Assembly (NCBI GenBank): GCA_003956705.1
Contig: QZCP01000007.1
Coordinates: forward strand, 75,447-139,446
DNA: 64,000 bases
Direction of reading: 5' to 3'
From: Brevipalpus yothersi
Taxonomy: Eukaryota; Arthropoda; Arachnida; Trombidiformes; Tenuipalpidae
In this document: in pieces, positions 11,975 through 21,680 of the stretch
Numbering within the stretch: position 1 is the stretch's first letter
How the letters are laid out: each line of letters starts with the position of its first letter
Notes under the pieces: generated by a model
What the model saw: only the letters and a program-made list of their open reading frames with translations
Told to the model about the DNA's origin: nothing
The model's database searches: none
Made by a program: the position numbers and the translations under genes

Positions 11975-12956
11975 TCAAGCACTTTTCTGTGGCTGAACTA
12001 CTTTCGCCTGTCTTTTGCTGTCCAAAGCAATCACCGAGGCTGGTGTGATCAATGGAACAGCTTCCACTGAATGAACCAATTTAGGAGCAACAATGAAGCC
12101 AGTTCGAGCCAAATGATGATCATGGGCTAGTAATCGATGTCCATGATGTCCATGATGCTTAACGTGATGATGGTGCTGGTGGTGGTGATGATGGGCCTCA
12201 TCGACAAGAGGTTGGGAAAGTTGAGATCTCAGAGCAGCTAGAAGAAGAGGATCTGAGGTGTATATTTTGTTACCAATCATAACTCCATCACCCATCATTT
12301 CTGGATTGTTGAGAAAAGCTCGAAGTAGGGGTTGTGCATGAATTTCAGCAGACATTCCCGCTGAATTGACTACTTCCAACATCTCTCGCTCATTCATGCC
12401 CCCAGTCAGATCATCAATATTCATCACCGGTGATATCAGGGGCACTGGCTGAATATCTGGTCGAATAGGAATCATGGGATCTTGGGGTATTCGATAACCA
12501 TAGCCTGGTCTCTTGGGCCTGAATGGTCTTCGATGAGCATTGGTCAAACGTTGCACACGATCGATGTGTTCCTCTTCATGTTCACCATGTCGATCACGAT
12601 GAGTATTCACATGGACCAACCTGGACACTTGTAAAGGATTATCGTCAATCAATCTTGATCTTCGAGTGGTTCGTGTTCGATCATCGATCAATTCAATGTC
12701 TTCCTCTCTGGGACGCTCATCGGGGTCAACAACTTCCACATCTTCGGCCACTTGGACTTCGTGCACCTGATGGTGGTGAGGTCGATGATGGACATGATGC
12801 AGTGGACGTCTGCCACATTCAATTGCTGCGATTCCAGTCAAAAAAAGGATAACAATCACTGAAAATTTCTATGAAATGAATGAAGGAAAGTATCGGATTT
12901 AGTTGATGTCAATGTAGCAAAAAACAATATCAATCAGTACTTACCCTGATCATCAT
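11975..12956 (-). CDS. Secreted histidine-rich protein
   Basis: Two coding exons on the minus strand, 12956-12945 (Met-Met-Ile-Arg) and 12868-11975, are joined in phase 0 across a 76-bp intron and encode 301 aa. Residues 1-21 form a signal peptide ending near Ala-Ile-Glu-Cys. The mature protein begins with a His-rich stretch, followed by an acidic then Arg-rich region (about 45-115), a Pro/Ile-rich segment, and a middle part with Asn-Asn-Pro-Glu and Leu-Leu-Leu-Ala-Ala-Leu. Near residues 225-250 a second His cluster contains runs of five and four His. His runs suggest divalent-metal binding or pH-sensitive assembly in an extracellular matrix, but this is inference from composition. I recognise no family. 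Codon use is varied across the His runs (CAT and CAC mixed), so it is not a simple triplet expansion. Confidence 0.82.
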
Positions 12957-13040
12957 CGTGAGTAGTTCCAAGTGATCTTTACTATCAAATCAGTGGAATG
13001 AGCAGTCTTCGAGTGGAAGTGTTCGAAAAATTAAGCTGCT

Positions 13041-13047
13041 TTTTATA
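13041..13047 (-). promoter_or_regulatory. TATA box of the His-rich gene
   Basis: TATAAAA on the minus strand lies about 85 bp upstream of the ATG at 12956. A start site near 13010-13015 would give a 5' UTR of about 55-60 nt. Confidence 0.7.
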
Positions 13048-13550
13048 TGGGTGTCAACAAGCTCATCTCTCGTTCATGGATCAGATCAGCTCGATCCAGG
13101 AAAAGTGGACACTTCTTCATGATGATGACGATAAACATGATTCATATTTCATCATCATTTCAACTGAGCGAAAAATTGATGAATACGATTCGCTTGAATC
13201 TAACTGTACAGAGTTGGACGATTCAATTTACCTGAAAAAAGGATAATTTGTTTTAGTTTGAGTGAACCAATAATCATTCAAATTTGGAATGAACGCTCGT
13301 AAATAGCTTGTGAACGATAGAACTTGGAGAATTTGTTCCAGTATCGCTTTTTGTCGCCATTTTCAATTCTATATTCAAATGATCACAACTCTAATCGGTA
13401 AGTTTATGTTTAAAATTGGTCAGAGCGCTTATAGTCCGGATTTCTGGCCTTGTTATGCTTCTTGAATCCTATGGTATCATTACAAAGAGAAGAGAAGTAT
13501 TACTCAAACGTTTCATCCAACTACTCAAGGAAAAGAGAAGAATGAATGAA

Positions 13551-13553
<3 letters not shown>

Positions 13554-13635
<82 letters not shown>
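13554..13635. repeat. (GA)n microsatellite, 82 bp
   Basis: This is one of the longest GA arrays in the window. Open frames through it (Arg-Glu or Ser-Leu runs) are artefacts. Confidence 0.97.
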
Positions 13636-13638
<3 letters not shown>

Positions 13639-14199
13639 TATCACCATGAAGTAATTCAAATTACAGGAAAGTAACTGTTGGTATACCTCTAATGATAGAA
13701 AAAACTTTTCAATTACGCCGAACAAATTGGTGTGAATGATAGCATCTTCAACGATTGCAGATTTTGTCCTTACTTTAGTTTAATCTGTTGAATCAGCTCA
13801 ATCGAAAGTGAAAAGAGTACAATGTAGATAGTTCTTATTCTTCCAATGATGAAATTCGATGATCAATGCTAATTTTTGGAGAATCAAGCTCTTGATCAGA
13901 AGGCATAAGAACTGATTTTAATTTTTAATGAGTGACTATTTTCTCTCCAAAGTATCTTGTGAAGGGGCCAATACGCGCTAGTCGTATCATGCTTGTTATT
14001 TAAAAATAACGAATGATGATGAATAATATTCGTTGATGATTTTGATTCTATCATGAAATTTTATTCCATTAGCTATCCATCTATCTATTATTCAAAAACT
14101 AAGCCAATACTGTGGAGAGTATATTTGGAACTTACACCTGTACCTGTATAATCGATAACCTGATGTACTTAAAGAACTTAAAGAAATAGATTCGCCACT

Positions 14200-14276
14200 C
14201 TACAGCTCTAAGAGCTAGTAACTCTCCTTCGATACCCTACCAGGACCACCGGCTGCTATCAGGCGAACAGACCTAG
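14200..14276. repeat. Dispersed repeat relic A, copy 1
   Basis: Diverged similarity by eye to 18263-18335. Both contain CAGCTCT...AGAGCT, then a GAC(T/C)ACCG block and AGGCGAAC in the same order. It is a short relic of an unknown repeat or an older duplicated spacer. Confidence 0.45.
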
Positions 14277-14914
14277 GGACTGAGACAGGCACTGAGTGCT
14301 AGAATACTGATACTAATCACTGAAGTAATCATAAAAGAGTTCATCCAAAGTAGTACAAAAAGATGATGAAATTGTCCATACAATTGGACAGAGTTTCGGG
14401 TTAACTTAGAGAGCCAAAAGCTGAAGCTTCATCAGGGAGGACCAGATTTCTGTAGAGATCGCAGATTCGATGGAAAACTTGTTGCTCATCAGTGTATATT
14501 CATCAGCATGGCTATTCTTTATGGATCATTTTGATAGAAAAATTCATTCTCATGAATATCATGGATGATGAAATCAATTCTGACTGAAGCTTTTTCTCAA
14601 TCGTTTTTTAAAATTTCAACTTTTTCTAGTCCAAACTAATGCAAAATACATATTAATTGTTAATCGGACTTAGTTATGAGAAGAAATCTACCCTAATTAC
14701 TATGAGATAGAATTTCACGGGGATGATAGGGCGAGAATACATGTGATTCAATTTATATCAATCTATATCTTAACAGGTTACCACATCTTTATCTCTCGCG
14801 AGAATTTTATTCTCCATCAAGCCAAAAGAATACAACTGAATTGATGACCAATTATGATATATTTATTATAGATTAACATGGGTTTTTGATTGAAAAAATA
14901 TGAAAAGTAGATGC

Positions 14915-14974
14915 TGATCATTCGATATAGCAATATTACACCAGATTGAAGGTCACCTTGATTGGTATAAATAG
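14915..14974 (+). promoter_or_regulatory. Family promoter module, member 2
   Basis: The order is ATCATTCGATA, then CCAGATTGAAGGTCAC, then TATAAATAG at 14966-14974. The ATG is 75 bp beyond the TATA box. Confidence 0.8.
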
Positions 14975-15048
14975 GGGGTTTGAAATTGGTTGAATATCAA
15001 TGATTTTGTGTGAAAAGTTTTGTCGATACAAAGGAAGATAATCCTAAC

Positions 15049-15751
15049 ATGAACAATATGAACAGTATGCAATATGTAACCATTTTTGTTTTCATCTCTT
15101 CATTCATTTTTGCTCAAGCTTTCCGGGAACCTGATAAGTCTGAGGATGCTAAGTGTAAAAACGCTGTTAGAAGTTTACTTCTCCTCATGAAAGCCGGAAG
15201 TCAGTGCCTCGAGGTAAGTGGATTATTAGTAGTGGATTGTTAATGGGAATCTGATCTATTTTTCATATTATTTTATCCTTCTATACGATAGAAATATGCA
15301 CATGAAAAGGCTAAAGAGTGTATCAAAATTATGATTCATGCTGATAAAATGTAAATAAAACTTTATCAACTCTTAACTTTCTATTGATCAACTCTTTTCA
15401 TTAGCAAAAATAAATGCCTTGAAGTGGAGGCTATAGCCGCTTTAGCCGCACACTGGGTATGTAGCGTGCTTCATTATTATGTCTAAAATGAACATACTAT
15501 TTGAAATCATACAGGGGGGCTGTCTTAGCACAAATGGTGAAGAATTGAGAGCTAATGAAAAATTCATGGTGAGGATTAATTTTTAATTCTTGATTATCTT
15601 TGCTATGATAAGAACTGATTCCATTACTGATAGCGTCTTCTCACTTTCCCAGAAATGCTACAAAGAGAATGCCGAAAAATACCACCAGCAACTCAGAGAG
15701 GGGCCAAAGAAATCAGGGATCAATTTTGAGATGCCAAAAGTATTACAATAG
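15049..15751 (+). CDS. Secreted six-cysteine family member 2
   Basis: Exons 15049-15213, 15292-15350, 15405-15456, 15515-15568 and 15653-15751 give 142 aa. The signal peptide covers about residues 1-24. Six Cys follow, and the tail ends in Gly-Ile-Asn-Phe-Glu-Met-Pro-Lys-Val-Leu-Gln. Exon 2 starts with Lys-Tyr-Ala-His and contains Ala-Lys-Glu-Cys, a family signature. An upstream ATG in the leader starts a short out-of-frame reading frame. It is the closest relative of member 3, with similarity extending through promoter and 3' flank, so the pair arose by a recent segmental duplication. All junctions are GT-AG. The function is unknown; the product is predicted to be extracellular and mostly helical. 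Confidence 0.85.
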
Positions 15752-16499
15752 GTGATAAGAGTAACAAATAATATTCAGAATTGAGAGAATATAAAATCAG
15801 GGGAATTAAACAGTAATTTTATACTTCACAGATCTAATTGATAATCGATGACATTCACCATTACCAGAAGATCATTAAATAAAATAAAATTGAATATTGA
15901 TTGACTTTAGCTATTTAGAAACTCAATTCTTCAGATGAATCATCTCGTCATGACTTTTGATGATGGTTAGATTTTTGTGAGAAAATAATGGATACCAAAG
16001 CAATATATATTGACAATGCACTCTTTATACCAGCTGATGGATAAATTAGACAGCCTCCTACTAGGTGAAGGAAATTTAGATCAAAACAGTGGATCAGATT
16101 TCAATGATGATCAGGTCAGTGAAAACTGTTCACTCTCGTCTACAGAATAGAATATTGGAAGATCTGAAAATAATCAGCATCTAGGGCTAATTAGAGTTGT
16201 TTAGGGATGATCTTATTCAAAAATCAACCTCTCAGAGTAACAATAATGAAATTTTACATCATTAGATAAGAATATTGCATCAAAGCTCTGGTCTCTATCA
16301 GTTGAAGATCCGATCCAAACAAAAAATTGTTTGAAATCAATAACAATAGGTATTAATCCAACCTCAATCGATTGCGAATCATTTACATGTACCTAATTCT
16401 AGTCATGGAATAGTAAAAATTCTTCGGTGAAGAAATCTATCAGTTATAGCCATTCTATAACCAAACGATCAAATAATGCGTGGGATATAAGGAATTTAG

Positions 16500-16548
<49 letters not shown>

Positions 16549-17116
16549 TAGCATCTGTACTGATTCTCAAAAATGATACATTAAACTTAATCACTCTGAG
16601 GAGAAGAATGATTACAGGTATATTGGAGGAAGATATTCTCAGGCTTTAGATTAAAAAGAACCCATTTTATCGAAAATATTCATCTCTATGCTTGAAAATT
16701 GTGTCTAAAAAGGCTCTATACCGCAATCCCGAAAACTGATTATCTCTCCAGAAATAAAATAATTAAAGAACCTATGTCTGATTCAGAAGTAGTTTAGCTT
16801 TTCGGAATGATAGAAACGCTTGTCTGTACTTTCCTATTCATTCATTTTAAGGTTTCTTCTCATTTTCGGGGGGAATAAATCAGTCTCGAACTGTAGATCG
16901 TGTTTCAATTTTTACCAAAAACGATCCCCTAGGAACTTGAAAATGTTTCATTTTCTGCTGGTCTCGGTCCAACCAATCTTATTTAGGATTTTTTCCCAAG
17001 TCAAGCTCATTGAAAGTTCAATCTGCCTGATGAATGAAAATTTTATCATCGACCAGTGGAGATTTCTCATTAAAATACACATTATGTACATTATGTTATA
17101 GGAGAAAGTAGACGTT
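15752..17116. other. Duplicated spacer downstream of member 2
   Basis: No gene. Blocks here recur after member 3 (18.7-19.3 kb) and before member 4 (21.1-21.5 kb), including a CT tract at 16502-16545. The piece near 16,660-16,700 is continuous, whereas its counterpart before member 4 is split by the element at 19317-21105. Confidence 0.7.
16502..16545. repeat. (CT)n tract within duplicated spacer
   Basis: A CT array of about 44 bp. A shorter, impure CT tract occupies the equivalent place at about 19147-19186. Confidence 0.95.
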
Positions 17117-17178
17117 GATCATTTGATATACAAGCAATATTACACCAGATTGAAGGTCACCTTGATTGATATAAATAG
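17117..17178 (+). promoter_or_regulatory. Family promoter module, member 3
   Basis: Almost identical to the module of member 2: ATCATTTGATA, CCAGATTGAAGGTCAC and TATAAATAG at 17170-17178. Confidence 0.8.
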
Positions 17179-17258
17179 GGGTTTGAAATTGGTTGAATAT
17201 CAATGATTTTGTGAAAAGTTTTGTCGATACAAAGGAAGATAATCCTAACGTGAACAAT

Positions 17259-17931
17259 ATGAACAGTATGCAATATGTAACCATCTTTGTTTTTATCTCT
17301 TCATTTGTTTTTGCTAAAGCTTCCGAGGAAATAGATAAGCTTACAGATACGACCTGTATGGCTTTAAGTGGAATTATACGTCCTCTCTTGGAAGCGGTAG
17401 ATCAGTGCCTTGAGGTAAGTAGATGAGTTGATGGAAATCAAATCTATTTGTCATATTATCTCATCTTTTATACAATAGAAATATGCTCATGGAGAGGCTA
17501 AAGAGTGTACCAAAATTAAAGTTCCTGCTGATAAAAAGTAAAAATTTCTCAACTCTAATTCACTGAAGGTTGTATTGATCAACTCTTTCCCATTAACAGG
17601 AATAAATGTCGTGAAGTTGAAAATTTATACGAAAAAGTATGTAGCTGGCTTCGTTATTATGCTCAAAATGAACATACTATTTGAAATCATATAGTTTCAG
17701 TGTCTGGGACGCAATGGAAAGGAATTGCCAGATAATAAAAAATTCTTGGTAAGGATGAATCCGAAATTTTTGATGATCTTTGCAATGACACGAACTGATT
17801 TCATTACTGATAGCGTCTTTTCACTTTTCCAGAAATGTTACAACGAGAATGCCAAAAAATACTTCCAGCAACTCAAAGAGGAGTCAAAGAAATCAGGGAT
17901 CAATTTTGAGATGCCAAAAGTATTACAATAG
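17259..17931 (+). CDS. Secreted six-cysteine family member 3
   Basis: Exons 17259-17414, 17479-17537, 17600-17636, 17695-17748 and 17833-17931 give 134 aa. The ATG used by member 2 is GTG here, so translation probably starts at the next in-frame Met, three codons on. The signal peptide is intact. Exon 3 is 15 nt shorter than in member 2, ends in Lys instead of Trp, and keeps the frame. Six Cys are present and the C-terminal 11 residues equal those of member 2. The exon 4 acceptor could be at 17694 or 17700; both stay in frame. Confidence 0.82.
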
Positions 17932-19316
17932 GTGATAAGAGTGACAAATGATATTCAGAATTGAGAAAATATAAAAGTAGACAGATCAAACAGTATCTTA
18001 ATATTTTACACATCTACGGGATCATTACCTGCGTTATCACAAGACAAATATTCAATAAGATTGATTGAATTTAGCTAATTGGAAACTCAAATCTCGAAAG
18101 AAATCATCTTACAATGACTTTTGAAAATCGCCTGATCTTCATGGAAAAAAAATGAATAATAAAGCAATCTGTTCACAGTCCACTCTCCATACCATCTGAT
18201 AAACAAATCAGATAGCATTCTGTTGTACTACCTTGAATTCTATCGAAGCTAAACACTGAAACCCAGCTCTTCAAGAGCTCAAGATCTGTCTTCACAGAAC
18301 AATCAGGACTACCGACGCTCTGAAGGCGAACCCTATACATAACCAGGTGAAGAGTACTTTGAGTAAGATTGTTGAACAGAGATTGAGAATCGAGCTAGTA
18401 TAAAGAAGAATAAACATGAGAATGTATTGCTTATACACTCACAATTTGATGTCTACACCAAGTGTATATCTAACAAGTGAGAGTGTTGTAAGTGTGTCTA
18501 AAAAAAGTGTTGAAACCATGATGGCCAGTCCCTTTTATATCTTCAGAGGAGCAAGTGATAATAAGTAAAAGAGTGAGGGTGTGATAGATACAGTGTAAGA
18601 ACAACTCTCGACACAATACGTATATCAAACATAAGAATTTCAAAAAACCAAGAGCCCTGGTTGTGTTAGTAGTGAAACCTAAAATTTTTCGCTCACATTT
18701 CTATGAGTCCAGTTCACGAGTTTTGGATGTTTATGACGATGATATCGGTGAAAACTGTTCATTTTTGTCTAGGGAAAAGAGCATTGGAAAGATCGGTAAA
18801 TAATGGACATATAAGGCTATTTGAAGTTTTTTGAGATGAATTTATTCGAAAATCAACTTCTCAGAGTAAGAATAATAAAAGTTTACATTGTCAGATAAGA
18901 ATAAATCGTTGACGCTTTTGCCTTTAATATAATGTTTGAAGATATAATCCAAACGAACACACTGGTTACCATCAAAAACAACAGCCATTAAGCCAGCCTG
19001 AATCAACTTCGAATTATTTCCATGTATCTTATTCTGATCATAGAATGATTGAAAATCGTACGGCACCTCCATGAAAATCTCTCTCCATCATAGTCGTTCT
19101 ATAACCATGAGATCAAAAAATATATTGAACATAAGGAACTCAGATACTCTCTCTCTCTATCTCTCTCTCGCTCTCTTGCTCTCAGTATCTGTACTGATCC
19201 CTGATCAATGATATATTAAATCTGATCACACCGAACAAAATGATTACAGTCAGGTATGCAGAGAAAAGATATTCTCAGACTTGAGATGGAAGAGGAGCCA
19301 GTTTATCGGAAATATT
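17932..19316. other. Spacer between member 3 and element copy 1
   Basis: No gene. It contains dispersed relic A copy 2 (about 18263-18335), an impure CT tract near 19147, and blocks resembling 16.1-16.6 kb. The minus-strand frame at 18842-19072 has no independent support. Confidence 0.6.
18263..18335. repeat. Dispersed repeat relic A, copy 2
   Basis: Counterpart of 14200-14276, with the ordered blocks CAGCTCT, AGAGCT, GACTACCG and AGGCGAAC. Confidence 0.45.
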
Positions 19317-19377
19317 AACTAGTTGCCGCTGAGAGCGGACTGTCTGAGCGAGCTATTAAAATTCTTGGGAAAGATAT

Positions 19378-19518
19378 GAGTCACTTATTTGGCCACTCAA
19401 GTGACAATGACTCATATTCTTCACAATTAGGATTTAGCCTTCGAGTGACTATCACAGATATGAGTCAGGGTCACTTGATATAAACTTTGAGTGACCATGA
19501 GTATTAGGGTATGAGTCA
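19378..19518. promoter_or_regulatory. Cluster of four TGA(G/C)TCA sites
   Basis: TGAGTCA or TGACTCA occurs at 19378-19384, 19408-19414, 19461-19467 and 19512-19518, just upstream of the TATA box of the element gene. The heptamer is the consensus of bZIP (AP-1 type) factors. Use by such a factor is inference. Confidence 0.55.
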
Positions 19519-19580
19519 AGGCCATTTGATCTGACCACTCTTCAACGGAGGAGGGGTCATGGGTCATTATCAATGAGGAG

Positions 19581-19588
19581 TATATAAA
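19581..19588 (+). promoter_or_regulatory. TATA box of element gene, copy 1
   Basis: TATATAAA lies 53 bp before the ATG. The interval to the ATG is well conserved with the copy at 59.05 kb. Confidence 0.7.
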
Positions 19589-19633
19589 CCCGGGACTTTT
19601 TCTTGTGATCTCATTCATTTCTCGGACATCACA

Positions 19634-20086
19634 ATGGCGAAAATGGCGAGAACCACACTCATCAATGGTAGACCATATCCTCCCTTAAGAGTTGCCTCTG
19701 GTAAGAGAATAGATGAGCGGAGTAGCGATCCCAGAACCTCGAACAATAGTGGGAATACTACGATTATTTTTTTTCTTCTTTTTTCTTTTTTTTTCTTCTT
19801 TTTTTTCTTCTTTTTTTCATTCCAGGAACAGACCGTTAGAGTACGCGATGACGATACCGATTGGCCAGCGAAGATTCACGGTTTTGTTAGGCTCGAGGAT
19901 GGAAGAGTGGAAGCCATTGGATCATTCCCCGGGGAATATCGTATACCCATGTGGGATGTGGATCCAGGGGACGCAGAATTGGAGGAGTATTCTCGTGAGG
20001 ATGCCTTGAAATATCCTACCATTGATGAGCCTAGGAAAGAGACGAAGAGTAGGAGGCAAACACATGGTAAAAGGCAATATCAATGA
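19634..20086 (+). CDS. Orphan gene of the TIR element, copy 1 (probably decayed)
   Basis: The N-terminal block (Met-Ala-Arg-Thr...Ile-Asn-Gly-Arg...Val-Ala-Ser-Gly-Lys-Arg) and the block from 19826 (Glu-Gln-Thr-Val-Arg-Val-Arg-Asp-Asp-Asp-Thr-Asp-Trp-Pro) match the copy at 59.1 kb. There an intron separates them. Here the donor region is missing and a T-rich, intron-like stretch (19765-19825) happens to stay open, giving 150 codons with an artificial Phe run. The frame stops at a TGA exactly where the other copy has a Cys codon in Tyr-Gln-Cys-Pro-Tyr-Cys. That points to a lost C2H2 finger continuing to about 20130. The product is unknown. The conserved core, ending in Met-Trp-Asp-Val-Asp-Pro, is acidic and has no family that I recognise. 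Confidence 0.55.
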   Translation: MAKMARTTLINGRPYPPLRVASGKRIDERSSDPRTSNNSGNTTIIFFLLFSFFFFFFFFFFSFQEQTVRVRDDDTDWPAKIHGFVRLEDGRVEAIGSFPGEYRIPMWDVDPGDAELEEYSREDALKYPTIDEPRKETKSRRQTHGKRQYQ

Positions 20087-20264
20087 CCATATTGTACCTG
20101 TGTTTTTCGTCCTGGGGGAATGTCAGATTTCAAATTACATATGAATGGTCGGCCAAAGAAAAATAGAGCTCCAGCATGCGCGATTAGGAAGGAGCTGGAA
20201 CCTATGATCAATGGGAAATGGAAAGAAGCCAAACTCAAGCCCATACTCATAAATTCTAAATAAA
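20087..20264 (+). pseudogene. Former 3' coding extension of the element gene, copy 1
   Basis: Past the TGA at 20084, the same frame continues open with Pro-Tyr-Cys-x-Cys-Val-Phe, then His-Met-Asn-Gly-Arg, and a Lys/Glu-rich tail to a stop near 20264. The order of Cys-x2-Cys (first Cys lost to TGA), Phe and His resembles a C2H2 zinc finger. This is a reading of a decayed frame supported by the second copy. Confidence 0.45.
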
Positions 20265-21540
20265 TAAATTTTTTAATAATTATGATTTTTTGTATTCCCC
20301 CTGTAAAGAGGAAAAGAATAAAATGCCTCATTTCAACATTGCACAGCTCTCCTTATGGCACCTAAATCGAGTGACCCAATACTAGGAGAGAACTTATTTA
20401 ATGAATCAGAATATTGGTCTGTATATGTTCATCATGAAGTTATTCAAAAATTTTTGGGAGGTTCAGGAATTGTAAAATGATTATCAAAATTACCATGAAT
20501 GTGAGAATTCATCTGGGCCAATATTCGTCGATGAATTGTTTTCTCTCATCGAATTCTCTCTTGCACTACTGCACTTGTAGTTTAGACCACAATTATGATG
20601 AAAATTGTGATTGCAAACTTGCTCGCGCCTTCATTCTGAGTGTTTTTATCGAGAGTGAGCAAGGGAGCAAAGACTAAAGGTCGAAAGATTACACTCATGA
20701 AAGAAGAGTGCAATGCGCGCCATCTATGAGTAGTCATATGAGGTTTACCATAGTAATACACGATATACTTGATGGGACTTTTTTCATACTTGGCGACCTT
20801 CAATCCACTTGAAATTTCATGCACTCTATGATAATATTTGTCGCATCATCCTGAGTAAATTTCATGCTAATTGCATGAACAGTTTTTGAGGAAAGACGAT
20901 TCAAAGAAAAAACCACTTATGCCTGTTACTTTAGAATCCCTCGATATTTTTGAATATTTTTAGGATATGCACTACTACACAACATATTGAGCTATTGTAT
21001 GAAGTTCCATTTAAATCGAACCGGTAGTTTTTGAGCATAATTCTGTACAAAGTGGCAAATTTGGGACGTAGAGTCTTCGCTCGCTTCGCTCGCTCAGACA
21101 ATAATCTCTATGCTCAAAAATTGTGACTAAAAATGCTCTGGTCTGGAATCTCAAAAACCAGCAATCTCTCTGGAAATCAAATAATTCAAGAACTCGTCTC
21201 TGATTCAGAAATAGTTGAGCTCTTCGGGATGATAGAAATGCTAGTCAGTGCTTTTCTTCACCCTGTTCTAAGTTTCCTTTCAGCCTTTGGGAAAATGAAT
21301 CAATCTTGAGCTAGGGGTCGTGTTTCAATCTCCCCCAGAAGCGATTCCTCAGAAACTTTGGAAAGTTTCACGCGTGCTTTTGGTCTTGGCCCTTTTCATT
21401 ATGTTCAGAATTTTTGCTGATACTGGGCTCTTCAGAAGTTAATCCACTAGAGCAAGAAAAGCTTAATTGACTTGAAGAATCAAAAATCTATTCCGATCAA
21501 CGGAAATTTCTCATTAAAATAGCAGGAAAAAGTAGAGGGT

Positions 21541-21602
21541 AATCATTTGATATACAAGCAATATTACACCAGATTGAAGGTCACCTTGATTAGTATAAAT
21601 AG
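21541..21602 (+). promoter_or_regulatory. Family promoter module, member 4
   Basis: ATCATTTGATA, CCAGATTGAAGGTCAC and TATAAATAG at 21594-21602. Nearly identical to members 2 and 3. Confidence 0.8.
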
Positions 21603-21680
21603 AGGTTTTAAATTTGTTCAATATTCATGAACTTGACGAAAGTTTTATCGATATAGAAAAATAACTCCAACACGATAAAT

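Larger units (their letters stand above)
13250..14914. other. Intergenic region before the array
   Basis: No gene is supported. It holds the GA array at 13554 and, at about 14200-14276, a relatively GC-rich segment that recurs at about 18263-18335. Confidence 0.6.
19317..21105 (+). mobile_element. Unclassified TIR-type element, copy 1
   Basis: A block of about 1.8 kb is bounded on the left by AACTAGTTG, a CCGCTGAGAGCGG mini-palindrome, then TGTCTGAGCGAGC. On the right it is bounded by the inverse, GCTCGCTCAGACA. The same ends and interior recur at 58775-62147. The related spacer near 16,660-16,700 lacks the block: TTATCGAAAATATT joins directly to CATCTCTATGC there. That directly supports an insertion. 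It carries one gene (19634-20086) and its promoter. I cannot assign a superfamily and see no DDE transposase in it, so it may be non-autonomous. Confidence 0.7.

Noticed and set aside
12523..12852. Plus-strand 109-codon frame opposite the His-rich gene
   Set aside because: It is the antisense shadow of the spliced, signal-peptide-bearing His-rich protein. Its His/Asp richness follows from the other strand.
15049..15751. Odorant-binding or saposin-like identity for the six-Cys family
   Set aside because: The Cys spacing does not match. Odorant-binding proteins have C-x3-C between Cys 2 and 3, and saposins start with C-x2-C; neither occurs here.
20080..20331. Minus-strand frame at the end of element gene copy 1
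   Set aside because: It overlaps the zinc-finger relic on the other strand and is not preserved as a frame in copy 2.
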